Positions 8,761 to 17,489 of a DNA stretch of 64,000 bases are shown in pieces. The stretch covers positions 1-64,000 of the forward strand of contig JAJQBK010000009.1 in assembly GCA_021203305.1 (NCBI GenBank). The letters are read 5' to 3'. Origin of the DNA: Lachnospiraceae bacterium. GTDB taxonomy: Bacteria; Bacillota; Clostridia; Lachnospirales; Lachnospiraceae. A program made the position numbers and the translations under genes. Numbering within the stretch: position 1 is the stretch's first letter; each line of letters opens with the position of its first letter. The notes beneath the pieces are model-generated. The model was not told where the DNA came from. It searched no databases and saw nothing but the letters and a program-made list of their open reading frames with translations.

Positions 8761-9453
8761 TCAGGAATGACTTCTGCGCACCACTTCCAGTACCGTCAGT
8801 ACCTCTCCGTCCACCGTGAAATGAATATCCCACCCCGCGAACTCCAGCTTAAACACCTGATCCTCGCTTTTGCGATAGATGGGCCTGGGGTCCTGCCTGA
8901 GAATTTCCACAGCCGCCGACTGCCTGTCCGGCGGAAATTTTTGCAGCTCCTCCTCCGGAAAATCAACCTTCAGCTCATGAGTTGCAGTTTTTCCTGCAAA
9001 TCCGGAGCTGGCCTCGGGATGGGCGTCGGCGTAGGGCAGGTAGGGCTTAATATCATAAACAGGCGTTCCATCCACCATGTCCACCCCGGACACATGAAGC
9101 ACCGGACCCAGCTTTTCATCAAACACAATTTCATCCAGCCGGACGCAGGAAAGGCCGATCGGGTTGGGGCGAAAGGGCGAGCGGGTGGCAAAAACTCCCA
9201 TGTGCACTCTGCCGCCCAGCCGCGGCGGCGTGACGGTGGCGGCCCAGTTTTTCCGCTTTGCCTGAGAAAATTCCCACAAAATCCAGATATGGGAAAAGTC
9301 CTCCAGTCCCCGGAACGCCTCCTCCTGCCGGTATTCCGGCAAAAATACAATCCGCCCCTTCAGCTCATTCACCAGGCCGCTCTGCCTCGGCACACCGAAT
9401 TTTGTCGGGAAATCCGTATGTATTTTAGCGATGATCTTCATTTCCTGAGACAT
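8761..9453 (-). CDS. trmO: tRNA (N6-threonylcarbamoyladenosine-37)-N6-methyltransferase, TsaA/TrmO family
   Basis: 230 aa. TrmO adds a methyl group to t6A37 of threonine tRNAs using SAM. The N-terminal TsaA barrel is clear: KFGVPRQSGLVNEL, EYRQEEAFRGLEDFSHIWIL, and VFATRSPFRPNPIGLS (the SAM-binding signature), then GVDMVDGTPVYDIKPYLPY. The C-terminal ~80 residues (RQDPRPIYRK...) are the usual small second domain. It stands alone between guaA and spoIIID on the minus strand, 75 bp after spoIIID. Confidence 0.9.
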   Translation of the reverse strand: MSQEMKIIAKIHTDFPTKFGVPRQSGLVNELKGRIVFLPEYRQEEAFRGLEDFSHIWILWEFSQAKRKNWAATVTPPRLGGRVHMGVFATRSPFRPNPIGLSCVRLDEIVFDEKLGPVLHVSGVDMVDGTPVYDIKPYLPYADAHPEASSGFAGKTATHELKVDFPEEELQKFPPDRQSAAVEILRQDPRPIYRKSEDQVFKLEFAGWDIHFTVDGEVLTVLEVVRRSHS

Positions 9454-9527
9454 TCCGACCGGCTCCTGTTTCTTCCCGTTTTTCCCGCCTTCATAAAGCA
9501 GCTGACCTCAGCTTTTCCTGATAAATC

Positions 9528-9782
9528 TTATTTTTTCTGCCGCAGATACTTCTCCCTCGTCGCCAGGCCGCCCCGGATATGGCGCTCGCTCTTATTTACA
9601 TCCAGCACCTTCCTGGCGTCCTTCGCCAGACCCGGGTTGACCGCGCCCAGCCTGTGAACCACATCCTGGTGCACCGTGCTTTTACTGACCCCGAACACCT
9701 TCGCGGCTTGTCTGACCGTCGCGTTATTTTCAATAATATAAACAGCAATGCTGGTGGCCCGCTCCGCAATATAATCCTTCAC
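9528..9782 (-). CDS. spoIIID: Sporulation transcription factor SpoIIID
   Basis: 84 aa, the typical size. It is a mother-cell DNA-binding protein that acts with sigma-E to reprogram expression before sigma-K. TVRQAAKVFGVSKSTVHQDV (about 22-41) is the helix-turn-helix, and the family tail KSERHIRGGLATREKYL is intact. This is strong evidence that the organism forms endospores. The next gene on the strand is unrelated trmO; in many Bacillota an mbl gene follows instead. Confidence 0.95.
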   Translation of the reverse strand: MKDYIAERATSIAVYIIENNATVRQAAKVFGVSKSTVHQDVVHRLGAVNPGLAKDARKVLDVNKSERHIRGGLATREKYLRQKK

Positions 9783-9866
9783 TCCATCCCCTCAGAACGC
9801 TTTTTACCATTATATGAAGCGTTCTCAGGATATATGACCCGCGCCGCGGCGGCAAAAGCCCTGTAT

Positions 9867-11321
9867 CTACACCCGCCTTCTCCATGTATTTTGGGAAAAT
9901 AAAATCAGAATCGGGAAAATCTCCAGCCTTCCCGCCAGCATATCCCAGATCAGCACCAGCTTGGAAAACACACTGAACGCGCTGTAGTTGCCCGTAGCGC
10001 CCACCACCTCAAAGCCGGGCCCGATATTATTAAAACAGGCCAGCACCGCCGACAGATTCGTCGTAATGGAAAAGCCGTCCAGCGACACCAGTAAAAAACT
10101 CGCGATGATAATCATCACATAGGCCGCCAGGTAGGCGTTCGTGCTGGCGACCACCTTCTCGCTGATTCTGTAGCCGTTGGACCGCACCACCTCTACCTTG
10201 TGGGGGCTGACCACCTGCTGAATGGAGCGTTTCGCCGATTTAATGACAAGCAGCATCCGTCCCACCTTAAACCCGCCGCCGGTACTGCCCGCGCAGGCGC
10301 CGATAATCATCAGAATCATCAGAAGTCCTTTGGAAAAATTCGGCCACTGGTCGAAATCCGTGGTGGCAAAGCCGGTCGTAGTCATAATACTGGCCACCTG
10401 AAACGCCGCATGGCGCACCGTCTCGGCCAGGGTATCATAGTAGCCGCGCAGATTCCAGACGATCAGCGCGATGCTGCCGAGCACAATCCCCAGGTAAGTG
10501 CGCAGCTCCTCGTCCTTCCACACATCCCTGAATTTCCGCAGAGTCAGCAGATAATAACAGCTGAAATTCACGCCGAAAAGCAACATGAAAACGGTGCAGA
10601 CATTCTGAATGTAGGGGCTGTAGCCCGCGATGGAATCCGACAGGACGCCAAAGCCTCCGGTGCCCGCCGTGCCAAAGGCAATGCACACCGCGCTCAGCGG
10701 ATCCAGCCCGCCTGCCAGGAGAAAAAGAATATCGAGCACCGTCAGGATACAGTACAGAAGATAGAGGATCGAGGCGGTATCCTTCATCTTCGGCACAAGC
10801 TTGCCCACATTCGGGCCCGGGCTCTCCGCCTTTAAAAGATGCGTGGTAAAGCCGCCCTCCTCCTGGTTCGGCATAAAAGCCAGCAAAAAAACCAGCACGC
10901 CCATGCCGCCGACCCAGTGGCTGAAGGAACGCCAGTAAAGCATACTGCTGGAAAGTGCCTCTACATCCTCCAGAATGGAAGCTCCCGTTGTGGTAAAACC
11001 GGACACAATCTCAAAAAACGCGTCAATATAAGCGGGAATTTCCCCAGACAGATAAAAAGGCAGGCAGCCTAAAAGGCTCATGGCAATCCAGCATAAGCCC
11101 ACGCAGACCAGCCCCTCCTTAGCCCGGAACACGCTGCTGCTGCCGCGGCCGAACAAAAACAGCGCCACACCCGCCAGAAACGTCAGCACAATCGTTGCCG
11201 CAAAGCAGCCGACAGCTTTCAGCTCCCCGAAATAAACCCCGATCAACAGGGCCGGTATCATAAAAACAGCTTCCAGCATCAGGATCTGCCCGATAAATTT
11301 TCCGATCATTTTATGGTTCAT
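9867..11321 (-). CDS. trkH: Potassium uptake membrane subunit TrkH/KtrB
   Basis: 484 aa integral membrane protein with ten or more hydrophobic segments and the four pore-loop repeats of the family, e.g. EIVSGFTTTGASIL, FGTAGTGGFGVLSD, ASIMTTTGFATTDF and CFNNIGPGFEVVG. It moves K+ (often with Na+) into the cell and works with the cytoplasmic gating subunit encoded immediately upstream; its ATG is 12 bp after that gene's stop, so they form one operon. The frame is intact at both ends. Confidence 0.95.
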   Translation of the reverse strand: MNHKMIGKFIGQILMLEAVFMIPALLIGVYFGELKAVGCFAATIVLTFLAGVALFLFGRGSSSVFRAKEGLVCVGLCWIAMSLLGCLPFYLSGEIPAYIDAFFEIVSGFTTTGASILEDVEALSSSMLYWRSFSHWVGGMGVLVFLLAFMPNQEEGGFTTHLLKAESPGPNVGKLVPKMKDTASILYLLYCILTVLDILFLLAGGLDPLSAVCIAFGTAGTGGFGVLSDSIAGYSPYIQNVCTVFMLLFGVNFSCYYLLTLRKFRDVWKDEELRTYLGIVLGSIALIVWNLRGYYDTLAETVRHAAFQVASIMTTTGFATTDFDQWPNFSKGLLMILMIIGACAGSTGGGFKVGRMLLVIKSAKRSIQQVVSPHKVEVVRSNGYRISEKVVASTNAYLAAYVMIIIASFLLVSLDGFSITTNLSAVLACFNNIGPGFEVVGATGNYSAFSVFSKLVLIWDMLAGRLEIFPILILFSQNTWRRRV

Positions 11322-11333
11322 GGCAAATCCCCG

Positions 11334-12698
11334 TCACACAAAGATCTCATTAAAATTGGAAATCACACCGCCACCGCTGACCATGATGACCACGGTATCG
11401 CCCACCTGAAAATAAGTGTCGCCGTTGGGAATCTCGGTGTAGGATCCCCTCGTTAAGCAGGCCACCAGCACATTTTTGCGGGTTTTAATCTTTTTCAGCG
11501 GCTCCCCGCAGTGCAGACAGGTCTCGTCAATCCGAAACTCCACCGCCTCCGCCTGTCCACCCGCGATCGAGTACACCGCCAGCGCGGCGCCGGTCTGATT
11601 TTTCATTGCGCGTACATACTGTACGATATTGTTGCAGCACAGATCCTTGGGCGCAATCGTACTGCCCAGATTCATGCTGCTGATAATGCTGCCGTTGACC
11701 TCCATGCCCCGGCCCAGCTTGGTCAGCACCTGGGGCACGCCGCAGTGCAGGGCATACATGGAAATAATCATATTCAGCTCGTCTAAGCCGGTGGCGCTGA
11801 TCACCGCGTCATAACTGGAGATATCCTCGCCCTCCAGCAGATAATCCTTGCTGGCGTCGCCGCGGATAATCTCCGCCCTGGGCAGGATTTCCGCCAGGTA
11901 TTCGCACCTGGACTGGTCCTTCTCAATAATCTTGACGCCGATGCCGCTCCTCTGCAAAAGCTTCGTCAGATAGACCGCAAATCTGCTGCCGCCGCAGATC
12001 AGCACGGTCCGGACCTTATGGGTGATAATATTTAAATTTTTCAGCAGCGTGCTCAGCTCGTTGGTAGCCGCGGTAATAAAGACCCTGTCCCCCTCCTTCA
12101 GCACAAAATTGCCATCGGGGGAAATGGCGGAGCCGTTTCGGACCACGGTGCAGATCAGCACGTTGCAGTTGACGGTGCGGTGCAGATCCTTCATGGCCAC
12201 GTCGCAGAGCCTGCTGCCCTTCTCGATTTTCAATTCCACCAGCTCCACCCTGCCGTGGGCGAAGGGCTCCCTCTGCAGAAAGCCCGGATATTTCAAAAGC
12301 CGCTCCATCTCCACCGCGGTCTGCCTGTCCGGGTCCACCGTCATGGACAGGGCGAAAATATCCCGCATCTTATAAATCTGCTCCTGGTACTCCGGGTTCC
12401 TGATCCTGGCAATCGTATGTATATGCGGATTCATGCCGAAGGCTGTGAGGCAGCTCAGCAGATTGACCTCATCGCTGTTGGTCACCGCGATCAGCAGATC
12501 CGCTGCCTTCGCTCCCGCCTGGTCCAGCACATCCATGGCCGCGCAGTTGCCCTGAATGGACATCACATCATATCGTCCCTCGCTGCTCTCCAGCACGGAC
12601 TCCTTTAAGTCGATCACTGTCAGGTCATTTCCCTCCAGAGACAACTGACGGGTCACGCTGGAGCCCAGCTTTCCGTCGCCCGCAACAATAATTTTCAC
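11334..12698 (-). CDS. trkA: TrkA potassium channel gating subunit (two RCK domains)
   Basis: 454 aa from a GTG start. Two tandem RCK units each have a Rossmann N-domain and TrkA_C domain: the first begins KIIVAGDGKLGSSVTRQL with the GxGxxG nucleotide loop, the second TVLICGGSRFAVYLTKLL. It binds NAD(H)/ATP and gates TrkH. The reading frame continues 28 codons upstream to an ATG, but GGAGGAAGATTCAG lies ideally before the GTG at 12698 and the family N-terminus begins there. A 12-bp inverted repeat sits just upstream (12719-12815). Confidence 0.93.
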   Translation of the reverse strand: MKIIVAGDGKLGSSVTRQLSLEGNDLTVIDLKESVLESSEGRYDVMSIQGNCAAMDVLDQAGAKAADLLIAVTNSDEVNLLSCLTAFGMNPHIHTIARIRNPEYQEQIYKMRDIFALSMTVDPDRQTAVEMERLLKYPGFLQREPFAHGRVELVELKIEKGSRLCDVAMKDLHRTVNCNVLICTVVRNGSAISPDGNFVLKEGDRVFITAATNELSTLLKNLNIITHKVRTVLICGGSRFAVYLTKLLQRSGIGVKIIEKDQSRCEYLAEILPRAEIIRGDASKDYLLEGEDISSYDAVISATGLDELNMIISMYALHCGVPQVLTKLGRGMEVNGSIISSMNLGSTIAPKDLCCNNIVQYVRAMKNQTGAALAVYSIAGGQAEAVEFRIDETCLHCGEPLKKIKTRKNVLVACLTRGSYTEIPNGDTYFQVGDTVVIMVSGGGVISNFNEIFV

Positions 12699-12718
12699 CT
12701 GAATCTTCCTCCAAAGAA

Positions 12719-12815
12719 AAACCCGGAATGAGACGATGTGAGCTGCGGTTTGTGGCCAGCCGCGATTAACAGCCATGAACACAACAAACCTTGATAATTA
12801 TTCCATTCCGGGTTT
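12719..12815. repeat. Long-loop inverted repeat in the trkA leader
   Basis: AAACCCGGAATG (12719-12730) and CATTCCGGGTTT (12804-12815) are perfect 12-bp arms around 73 bp that hold further self-complementary pieces (GGTTTGT / ACAAACC). The loop is too long for an ordinary intrinsic terminator. It lies 20 bp upstream of the trkA start. Confidence 0.65.
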
Positions 12816-12909
12816 CAATACACTGGTTCAATTTTATACTTATTTCAGGCTGAATGCAACACCTTTCTCAGGGACTTCAGCGAATTCATCTTTATACAAT
12901 TCATCTTTG

Positions 12910-13014
12910 CAGCTCCTTATGGCCGGTTCTGAATTTCCGTCTCACAGCTCCTTATGGCCAGCTCTGAATTTCCGCCTCACAGCTCCTCATGGTCGGCTCT
13001 GAATTCCCGCCTCA
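12910..13014. repeat. 35-bp tandem repeat, three copies, overlapping the spoVT stop
   Basis: Units begin with CAGCTCC at 12910, 12945 and 12980, with a partial fourth (CACCTCC) at 13015. The period is exactly 35 bp with 1-5 differences between copies. The last unit contains the spoVT stop codon. The 35-bp period does not keep a reading frame, so expansion was not selected as protein. Confidence 0.85.
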
Positions 13015-13557
13015 CACCTCCATCTGCTTCCCCAGAAATCCCGCGGCGGCCTGAATCAGCTTCTGCTCCACCTCGCCAAGCTTCTCTCCCACCTTCGTTC
13101 CGATCAGGCACACGCTGCCCACCACGTCACCCGCGGAAAGGATGGGATTCACCGCCACGCTCTCGGCCTCCTTCGGCATATCCTCCAGAATGGGCACATA
13201 CGCCTCCTCTCCCTTGGCCGCGACCACGGTTTCCCTCCGGTTCATCCGCTCCTCCAAAGCGTTGCTGATGGCCTGCCCCCGCATGCTTTTCAGGCCGCCG
13301 GACACCGCCACCACACTGTCCCTGTCCGTGATGGCCGCCACATGGCCGCTGACCTGTGCCAGACTCTCCGCATACTCCTTTGCAAACGCGGACAGCTCCC
13401 CAATGGGAGAATATTTTTTCAAAATAATTTCCCCCTCCTGATTGGTATAAATTTCCATGGAATCATTTTCCTTAATCCGATAGGTTTTTCTGATCTCCTT
13501 GGGGATCACGATCCTGCCCAGGCCGTCGATGGCCCGGATGATTCCTGTATCTTTCAT
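13012..13557 (-). CDS. spoVT: Stage V sporulation regulator SpoVT (AbrB + GAF)
   Basis: 181 aa. The N-terminal AbrB swapped-hairpin domain is seen in GIIRAIDGLGRIVIPKEIRK (4-23) and MEIYTNQEGEIILKKY; the C-terminal ~125 residues are a GAF-like sensor (GHVAAITDRDSVVAVSGG). SpoVT is a forespore regulator that tunes sigma-G genes and spore coat and germination properties. AGAAGGAGGAGCATC precedes the ATG. A distant sigma-G-like promoter is suggested about 200 nt upstream. The stop codon lies inside a 35-bp tandem repeat. Confidence 0.95.
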   Translation of the reverse strand: MKDTGIIRAIDGLGRIVIPKEIRKTYRIKENDSMEIYTNQEGEIILKKYSPIGELSAFAKEYAESLAQVSGHVAAITDRDSVVAVSGGLKSMRGQAISNALEERMNRRETVVAAKGEEAYVPILEDMPKEAESVAVNPILSAGDVVGSVCLIGTKVGEKLGEVEQKLIQAAAGFLGKQMEV

Positions 13558-13753
13558 GATGCTCCTCCTTCTATATCCCGGTATTCTTTTCCTTTTTTCT
13601 CAGTGGTATCCCGCGGAAATCTCCATGCGCTCCTCCCAAAACAGATCGGCGGCACTTTTACGCGCCCGGCTGTCTCCTGCAGCGATACCCCGCGCCGAAT
13701 TTCATATATTTCGTCTGCACAGCTCATCGCCGGTACATCAGCGCTTACAAGTA

Positions 13754-13782
13754 TAGTATCCGTAAAATAAGGCAAAATATGT
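13754..13782 (-). promoter_or_regulatory. Possible sigma-G/F-type promoter of spoVT
   Basis: On the minus strand ACATA (13778-13782), 17 bp, then GATACTA (13754-13760) resembles the forespore pattern GYATA / CATAMTA, with one change in each box. It is ~197 nt before spoVT, an unusually long leader. Tentative. Confidence 0.35.
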
Positions 13783-13787
13783 GCGCG

Positions 13788-13836
13788 AAAAAAAGCCCCT
13801 CGCGACATTCAAACCGTTGCGAAGAGGCTTTTTTTC
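13788..13836 (-). terminator. Intrinsic terminator after hsp20, possibly bidirectional
   Basis: AAAAAAGCC-CTCGC arms pair with GCGA-GAGGCTTTTTTT across a short loop. T runs flank the stem on both strands. It ends hsp20 transcription 82 bp after its stop. Confidence 0.85.
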
Positions 13837-13917
13837 TTTCATTCATTTACTTTCTGGATCGCTTTCATTGACCGGATATCAGCTGATTTTCGTCTCCCGG
13901 ATCCGTACTCTTTCCGT

Positions 13918-14349
13918 TTACAGGATTTCAATATAATTATTTTCCTTTTTCTCCGGAATGGCTTCCTTCTTGGGGATGGACAGTTTCAGGGTGCCGTCCT
14001 CAAATTTGGCTTTGATATCCTCCTGCGTGATATCCTTGCCTACATAAAAGCTTCTGCTGCAGCTTCCCTGGTAGCGCTCGCGGCGGATATACCTGCCGTT
14101 TTTCTCCTTCTCCTCATTGGAGGTGCCGGTGGAAACGGCAACCATCAGATAGCCGTCCTTTAACTCCGCCTTCACATTCTCCTTTTTGACTCCGGGAATG
14201 TTCATGGTCACGGTATAACCCGTCTCATTCTCCTGAACATCGGTCTGCATCAGGGAACCGAGCATTTCCTCTCTCCTGCGGCCCTCCCTTGTGGGGGCTC
14301 CAAAGAAATCATCCATAAAATCATCCGCAAAAATACTGGGCATCAACAT
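13918..14349 (-). CDS. hsp20: Small heat-shock protein Hsp20 (alpha-crystallin family)
   Basis: 143 aa from the chosen ATG at 14349. An ATP-independent holdase that keeps unfolded proteins soluble. The alpha-crystallin domain spans about 35-135: VQENETGYTVTMNIPGVKKE, FYVGKDITQEDIKAKFEDGTL, and the C-terminal KKENNYIEI tail. AAAGGAGAAG lies about 10 nt before the ATG. Upstream in-frame codons (starting 14454) cover the promoter and are not translated. A perfect CIRCE operator overlaps the -35 box, so HrcA repression is expected. Confidence 0.95.
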   Translation of the reverse strand: MLMPSIFADDFMDDFFGAPTREGRRREEMLGSLMQTDVQENETGYTVTMNIPGVKKENVKAELKDGYLMVAVSTGTSNEEKEKNGRYIRRERYQGSCSRSFYVGKDITQEDIKAKFEDGTLKLSIPKKEAIPEKKENNYIEIL

Positions 14350-14425
14350 AATACATCTTCTCCTTTCATGAAAACCGGGAACCTTTATTTTTTGTCCTCG
14401 GGCTGTTGTTTTGTTCGATGTATAT

Positions 14426-14454
14426 GTTATAGCACAGTTATTAGCACTCGTCAA
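14426..14454 (-). promoter_or_regulatory. Sigma-A promoter of hsp20
   Basis: TTGACG (14449-14454), 17 bp, TATAAC (14426-14431) on the minus strand. The -35 box lies inside the CIRCE operator, so repressor and polymerase would compete. Confidence 0.85.
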
Positions 14455-14467
14455 TAGCGAGTGCTAA
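14441..14467. promoter_or_regulatory. CIRCE operator (HrcA binding site)
   Basis: TTAGCACTC (14441-14449), a 9-bp spacer, GAGTGCTAA (14459-14467). Both arms match the consensus perfectly. Confidence 0.97.
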
Positions 14468-14563
14468 TAATTTTTGTAAACTTTACATTAATAATCTCTA
14501 AACTTCCGATATGACGCGGGTGGCGCTGCTATCAAATGATTATTCCCGTAACCGGCGAAAGGA

Positions 14564-14592
14564 TTTACAAATTTAAAAAGAAATTCTATAAT
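14564..14592 (+). promoter_or_regulatory. Sigma-A promoter of the PL11 lyase gene
   Basis: TTTACA (14564-14569), 17 bp, TATAAT (14587-14592). The -10 box overlaps an earlier in-frame ATG at 14591, which is why the start at 14657 is preferred. Confidence 0.75.
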
Positions 14593-14656
14593 GAGGAAAA
14601 CAGGCGAAGACCGTTATGAGAACCTTCGGAATCTGACGGCCTGGAAAAGGAGAGGA

Positions 14657-17251
14657 ATGGAAAGCATTCAATTAAAAATAAGAGAGGTCAAAGAGAGTCT
14701 GGTCACTCTGGAATGGGACGCAGTCTGCCCAAAGAAAGCCGCGCGGAGCGGGGAAGAAAGCCTGAATTCAGAGGTTTCCTACCGGGTGTACTGGGCGGAC
14801 CGCTACAGCCCACATATGGAGTACAAATGCCTTGCGGAGACGGCACAGAACACCTTTACTCTGCGCAAATCCACCCACATCCCCCATTATGTGTATGTGG
14901 AGGCGGTATCCGGAGAAGAGGTCATCGCAAGAAGCGATCTTGTGAAGACGCCGGTGGGTCGGGTGCTTCATGAACAGCTGGAGAAGCTGAGCCGGGGGCT
15001 GATTGCCGTGAAGGTGAAGGAGGGGGTGTTTCTCTCCTGGAGGCTGTTCCTGGATGAGGTGACGGGCTATACAAAGACCGGCATGAGCGGCACGGATTTT
15101 ATTGTATACAAAAATGGGGAAAGGCTGGCGACAGTGACGGACAGCACCAATTACCTGGACGCGGACGGCACAGCGGAGGATGAGTACGCGGTGGCGGCTA
15201 TTCCAGGGGATGCCGGAGCTCCGCTTTCTGGTAAAGAGGTATGCAATTTACAGGCGGAAGAAAACTGCTCACTTTCATCAGACAAAGAACACAGCCATGC
15301 GCAGAACGGGGAGAGATCAGGGTTCAGCCGCTGTAAAGCGGTAAAACCATGGAATCGTGAAGCTCCCTACACGGAAATCCCCCTGCAGAAGCCGAAGGGC
15401 GGCGTCACCCCGGTAGGGCAGGCCTTTACCTACAGCGCCAATGACATGAGTGTGGGAGATGTGGACGGCGACGGAGAGTATGAATTTTTTGTCAAGTGGG
15501 ATCCCTCCAACGCCCATGACGTGTCCCACAGAGGCTACACGGGTCACTGCATGATCGACTGCTACAAGCTGGACGGCAGGCTGCTCTGGCGTCTGGACAT
15601 GGGCGACAACATCCGGGCGGGCGCCCACTATACCCAGTTTATCGTCTATGACTTTGACGGGGACGGGAAAGCGGAAATGTCCGTGAAGACTGCCCCCGGC
15701 ACCCGCATGACGGTATTCAATGAGGACGGCAGTGTAAAGAGCAGCCGTTATATCACCCTGGCGCCGGAGGATGAGGCGAAGGGTGTGACCAATCAGGATA
15801 ATTATGTGTGCAATGCTGAGGACTATTATGAACATCTGGCCAATGTTTTCACACACTGGCAGGACCATCCCCAGGTAAAAGCGGGGCAGTGGCCGTCCAC
15901 AGTGGAGGAATGCATTGGGCTTACCTCAAAATATACTTATCCACTGAAAGAGGCAGACGCCCGGGAACTAACCGATTATTTCATGGATATATACGCGCCC
16001 TCCCTCAGCGATAAAAATAAGCTGCGGGAGTTTGAGGGCTTTATCTATGAAGGGCCGGAGTATCTGACCATGTTCGCCGGCACAGGGGAGGAGATTGAGA
16101 CCATACCCTTCCCGCACCCCAGGGATGACGACGGCCTGATGTGGGGGGATTACGCTTTTCACAGGATTGAGCCCTGCAACCGGGTGGACCGGTTTTTGTC
16201 CGGTGTGGCCTATCTGGACGGGGAGCGGCCCTATCTGATCATCTGCCGCGGATATTACACCAGAACCACGATTGTGGCCTATGACTTCTTTGAGAGGAAG
16301 CATCGGGTGAAGTTCGATATTGACAGCGGCTATATTCCCATGGACAATCCCTTCCACTTCTGGACCAACCACAAGGACGGGACGGACCCGGTCTACGGCT
16401 GTATTGCCGGTCAGGGGGATCATTCCCTGGCTACGGCGGATGTGGACGGGGACGGTTGTCAGGAGATCATCTACGGCGCGGCGGTCATCGACCACGACGG
16501 AAGCGTGCTTTATTCCGCGAAAGATTATCTGCCGGACGGGCAGTTCGTGAAGCTGGGCCACGGGGATTCCATGCATGTGGCAGTGATCGATCCGGACCGG
16601 CCGGGATATCAGATTTTCAATGTGTTTGAGGAGGGGAAGGACGCTCCCTACGGCTGGGCCCTTCGGGACGCTGAGACCGGAAAGGCCTTTTTCGGAGAGT
16701 ACGCGGAGAAGGATCTGGGGCGCTGCCTGATCGGCGACGTCAGTCCCAATGTGCGGGGCCTGTCCGTCTGGGTGGACGATGTGTACGACTGCAAGGGAAA
16801 TAAGCTTCCTGACAAGCCTTTAAGCACCAACGCCAATATCCGCTGGGCCGCGGATCTGACCACCCAGGTCATAGACAGGGCGGACTACCAGACCGGAGAG
16901 CATATCGGTGTGATCAATGACAATACCCACGGGGAGATGCTGCGGCCGGAAGGAACCCTGACCAACAACGGAACCAAAGGAAATCCCGGCCTGATCGCCG
17001 ATGTGTTCGGGGATTTCCGGGAGGAAATTCTGCTGCGCACCGAGGACAGCAGAGCCATCCGCATCTACACAAACACCGAGGTGACACAGCATAAGCTTTT
17101 CACCCTGATGCACGACACCATGTACCGCACCGGCATCGCCTGGCAGAATAACTGCTACAATCAGCCCTGCTATACAAAGTTTTATTACGCCAGCGATATG
17201 GATTTCTCACAGGTGCTGCCATGGCTGGAGGAGGAGACTAAGCCGCTGTGA
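14657..17251 (+). CDS. Rhamnogalacturonan lyase, polysaccharide lyase family 11 (YesW/YesX-like)
   Basis: 864 aa. PL11 enzymes cleave the rhamnose-galacturonate backbone of pectin by beta-elimination. From about residue 230 on, the sequence follows the eight-bladed propeller of YesW, including acidic calcium loops VDGDGEYEF (~268), DFDGDGKAE (~333) and DVDGDGCQE (~595). The first ~215 residues look like two fibronectin-III-type beta domains, so the protein is ~240 aa longer than YesW. A hydrophilic linker (about 195-230) joins the parts. No signal peptide or anchor is visible, so it is probably cytoplasmic and acts on imported oligomers. The start at 14657 has AAAAGGAGAGGA; the upstream ATG at 14591 lies in the promoter. 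Confidence 0.85.
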   Translation: MESIQLKIREVKESLVTLEWDAVCPKKAARSGEESLNSEVSYRVYWADRYSPHMEYKCLAETAQNTFTLRKSTHIPHYVYVEAVSGEEVIARSDLVKTPVGRVLHEQLEKLSRGLIAVKVKEGVFLSWRLFLDEVTGYTKTGMSGTDFIVYKNGERLATVTDSTNYLDADGTAEDEYAVAAIPGDAGAPLSGKEVCNLQAEENCSLSSDKEHSHAQNGERSGFSRCKAVKPWNREAPYTEIPLQKPKGGVTPVGQAFTYSANDMSVGDVDGDGEYEFFVKWDPSNAHDVSHRGYTGHCMIDCYKLDGRLLWRLDMGDNIRAGAHYTQFIVYDFDGDGKAEMSVKTAPGTRMTVFNEDGSVKSSRYITLAPEDEAKGVTNQDNYVCNAEDYYEHLANVFTHWQDHPQVKAGQWPSTVEECIGLTSKYTYPLKEADARELTDYFMDIYAPSLSDKNKLREFEGFIYEGPEYLTMFAGTGEEIETIPFPHPRDDDGLMWGDYAFHRIEPCNRVDRFLSGVAYLDGERPYLIICRGYYTRTTIVAYDFFERKHRVKFDIDSGYIPMDNPFHFWTNHKDGTDPVYGCIAGQGDHSLATADVDGDGCQEIIYGAAVIDHDGSVLYSAKDYLPDGQFVKLGHGDSMHVAVIDPDRPGYQIFNVFEEGKDAPYGWALRDAETGKAFFGEYAEKDLGRCLIGDVSPNVRGLSVWVDDVYDCKGNKLPDKPLSTNANIRWAADLTTQVIDRADYQTGEHIGVINDNTHGEMLRPEGTLTNNGTKGNPGLIADVFGDFREEILLRTEDSRAIRIYTNTEVTQHKLFTLMHDTMYRTGIAWQNNCYNQPCYTKFYYASDMDFSQVLPWLEEETKPL

Positions 17252-17313
17252 GGCCAATCCAGATGCCCGGTCTTGTTCGTGTACTGCCATGGCTGAAGCC
17301 GGAAAGTCATGAC

Positions 17314-17397
17314 TTATAGTAAACGGCAAAAACATTTTTACTTTCGGTATATACCGTATTGGCTTCAAAGTAAAATTACTAATGTCGTTCACTATAA
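17314..17397. repeat. Cruciform-like inverted repeat after the PL11 gene
   Basis: Outer arms TTATAGT-A-AACG (17314 on) and CGTT-C-ACTATAA (ending 17397). Inner arms TTTTACTTT / AAAGTAAAA enclose a small CGGTATATACCG palindrome. The outer arm shares TATAGT..A.CGGCAAAAAC with the hairpin at 20187-20239, so the two may belong to one repeat family. It could also terminate the PL11 transcript weakly. Confidence 0.6.
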
Positions 17398-17426
17398 TTT
17401 ATCAAAGAAGGATACAGCAAAAGAAC

Positions 17427-17474
17427 AGAAAAAAGATCCCCCGGAACTGTCATAAAAATGGCGGTTCTGGGGGT
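17427..17474 (-). terminator. Intrinsic terminator after the Uma2 gene
   Basis: CCCCCGGAAC pairs with GTTCTGGGGG around an ATAAAAAT-type loop. On the minus strand the stem is followed by a run of six T. It lies 16 bp after the Uma2 stop. Confidence 0.85.
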
Positions 17475-17489
17475 AGTTATATTGTATGG

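Noticed and set aside
13554..13808. 84-codon minus-strand frame upstream of spoVT
   Set aside because: It spans the hsp20 terminator and has no family match or ribosome binding site.
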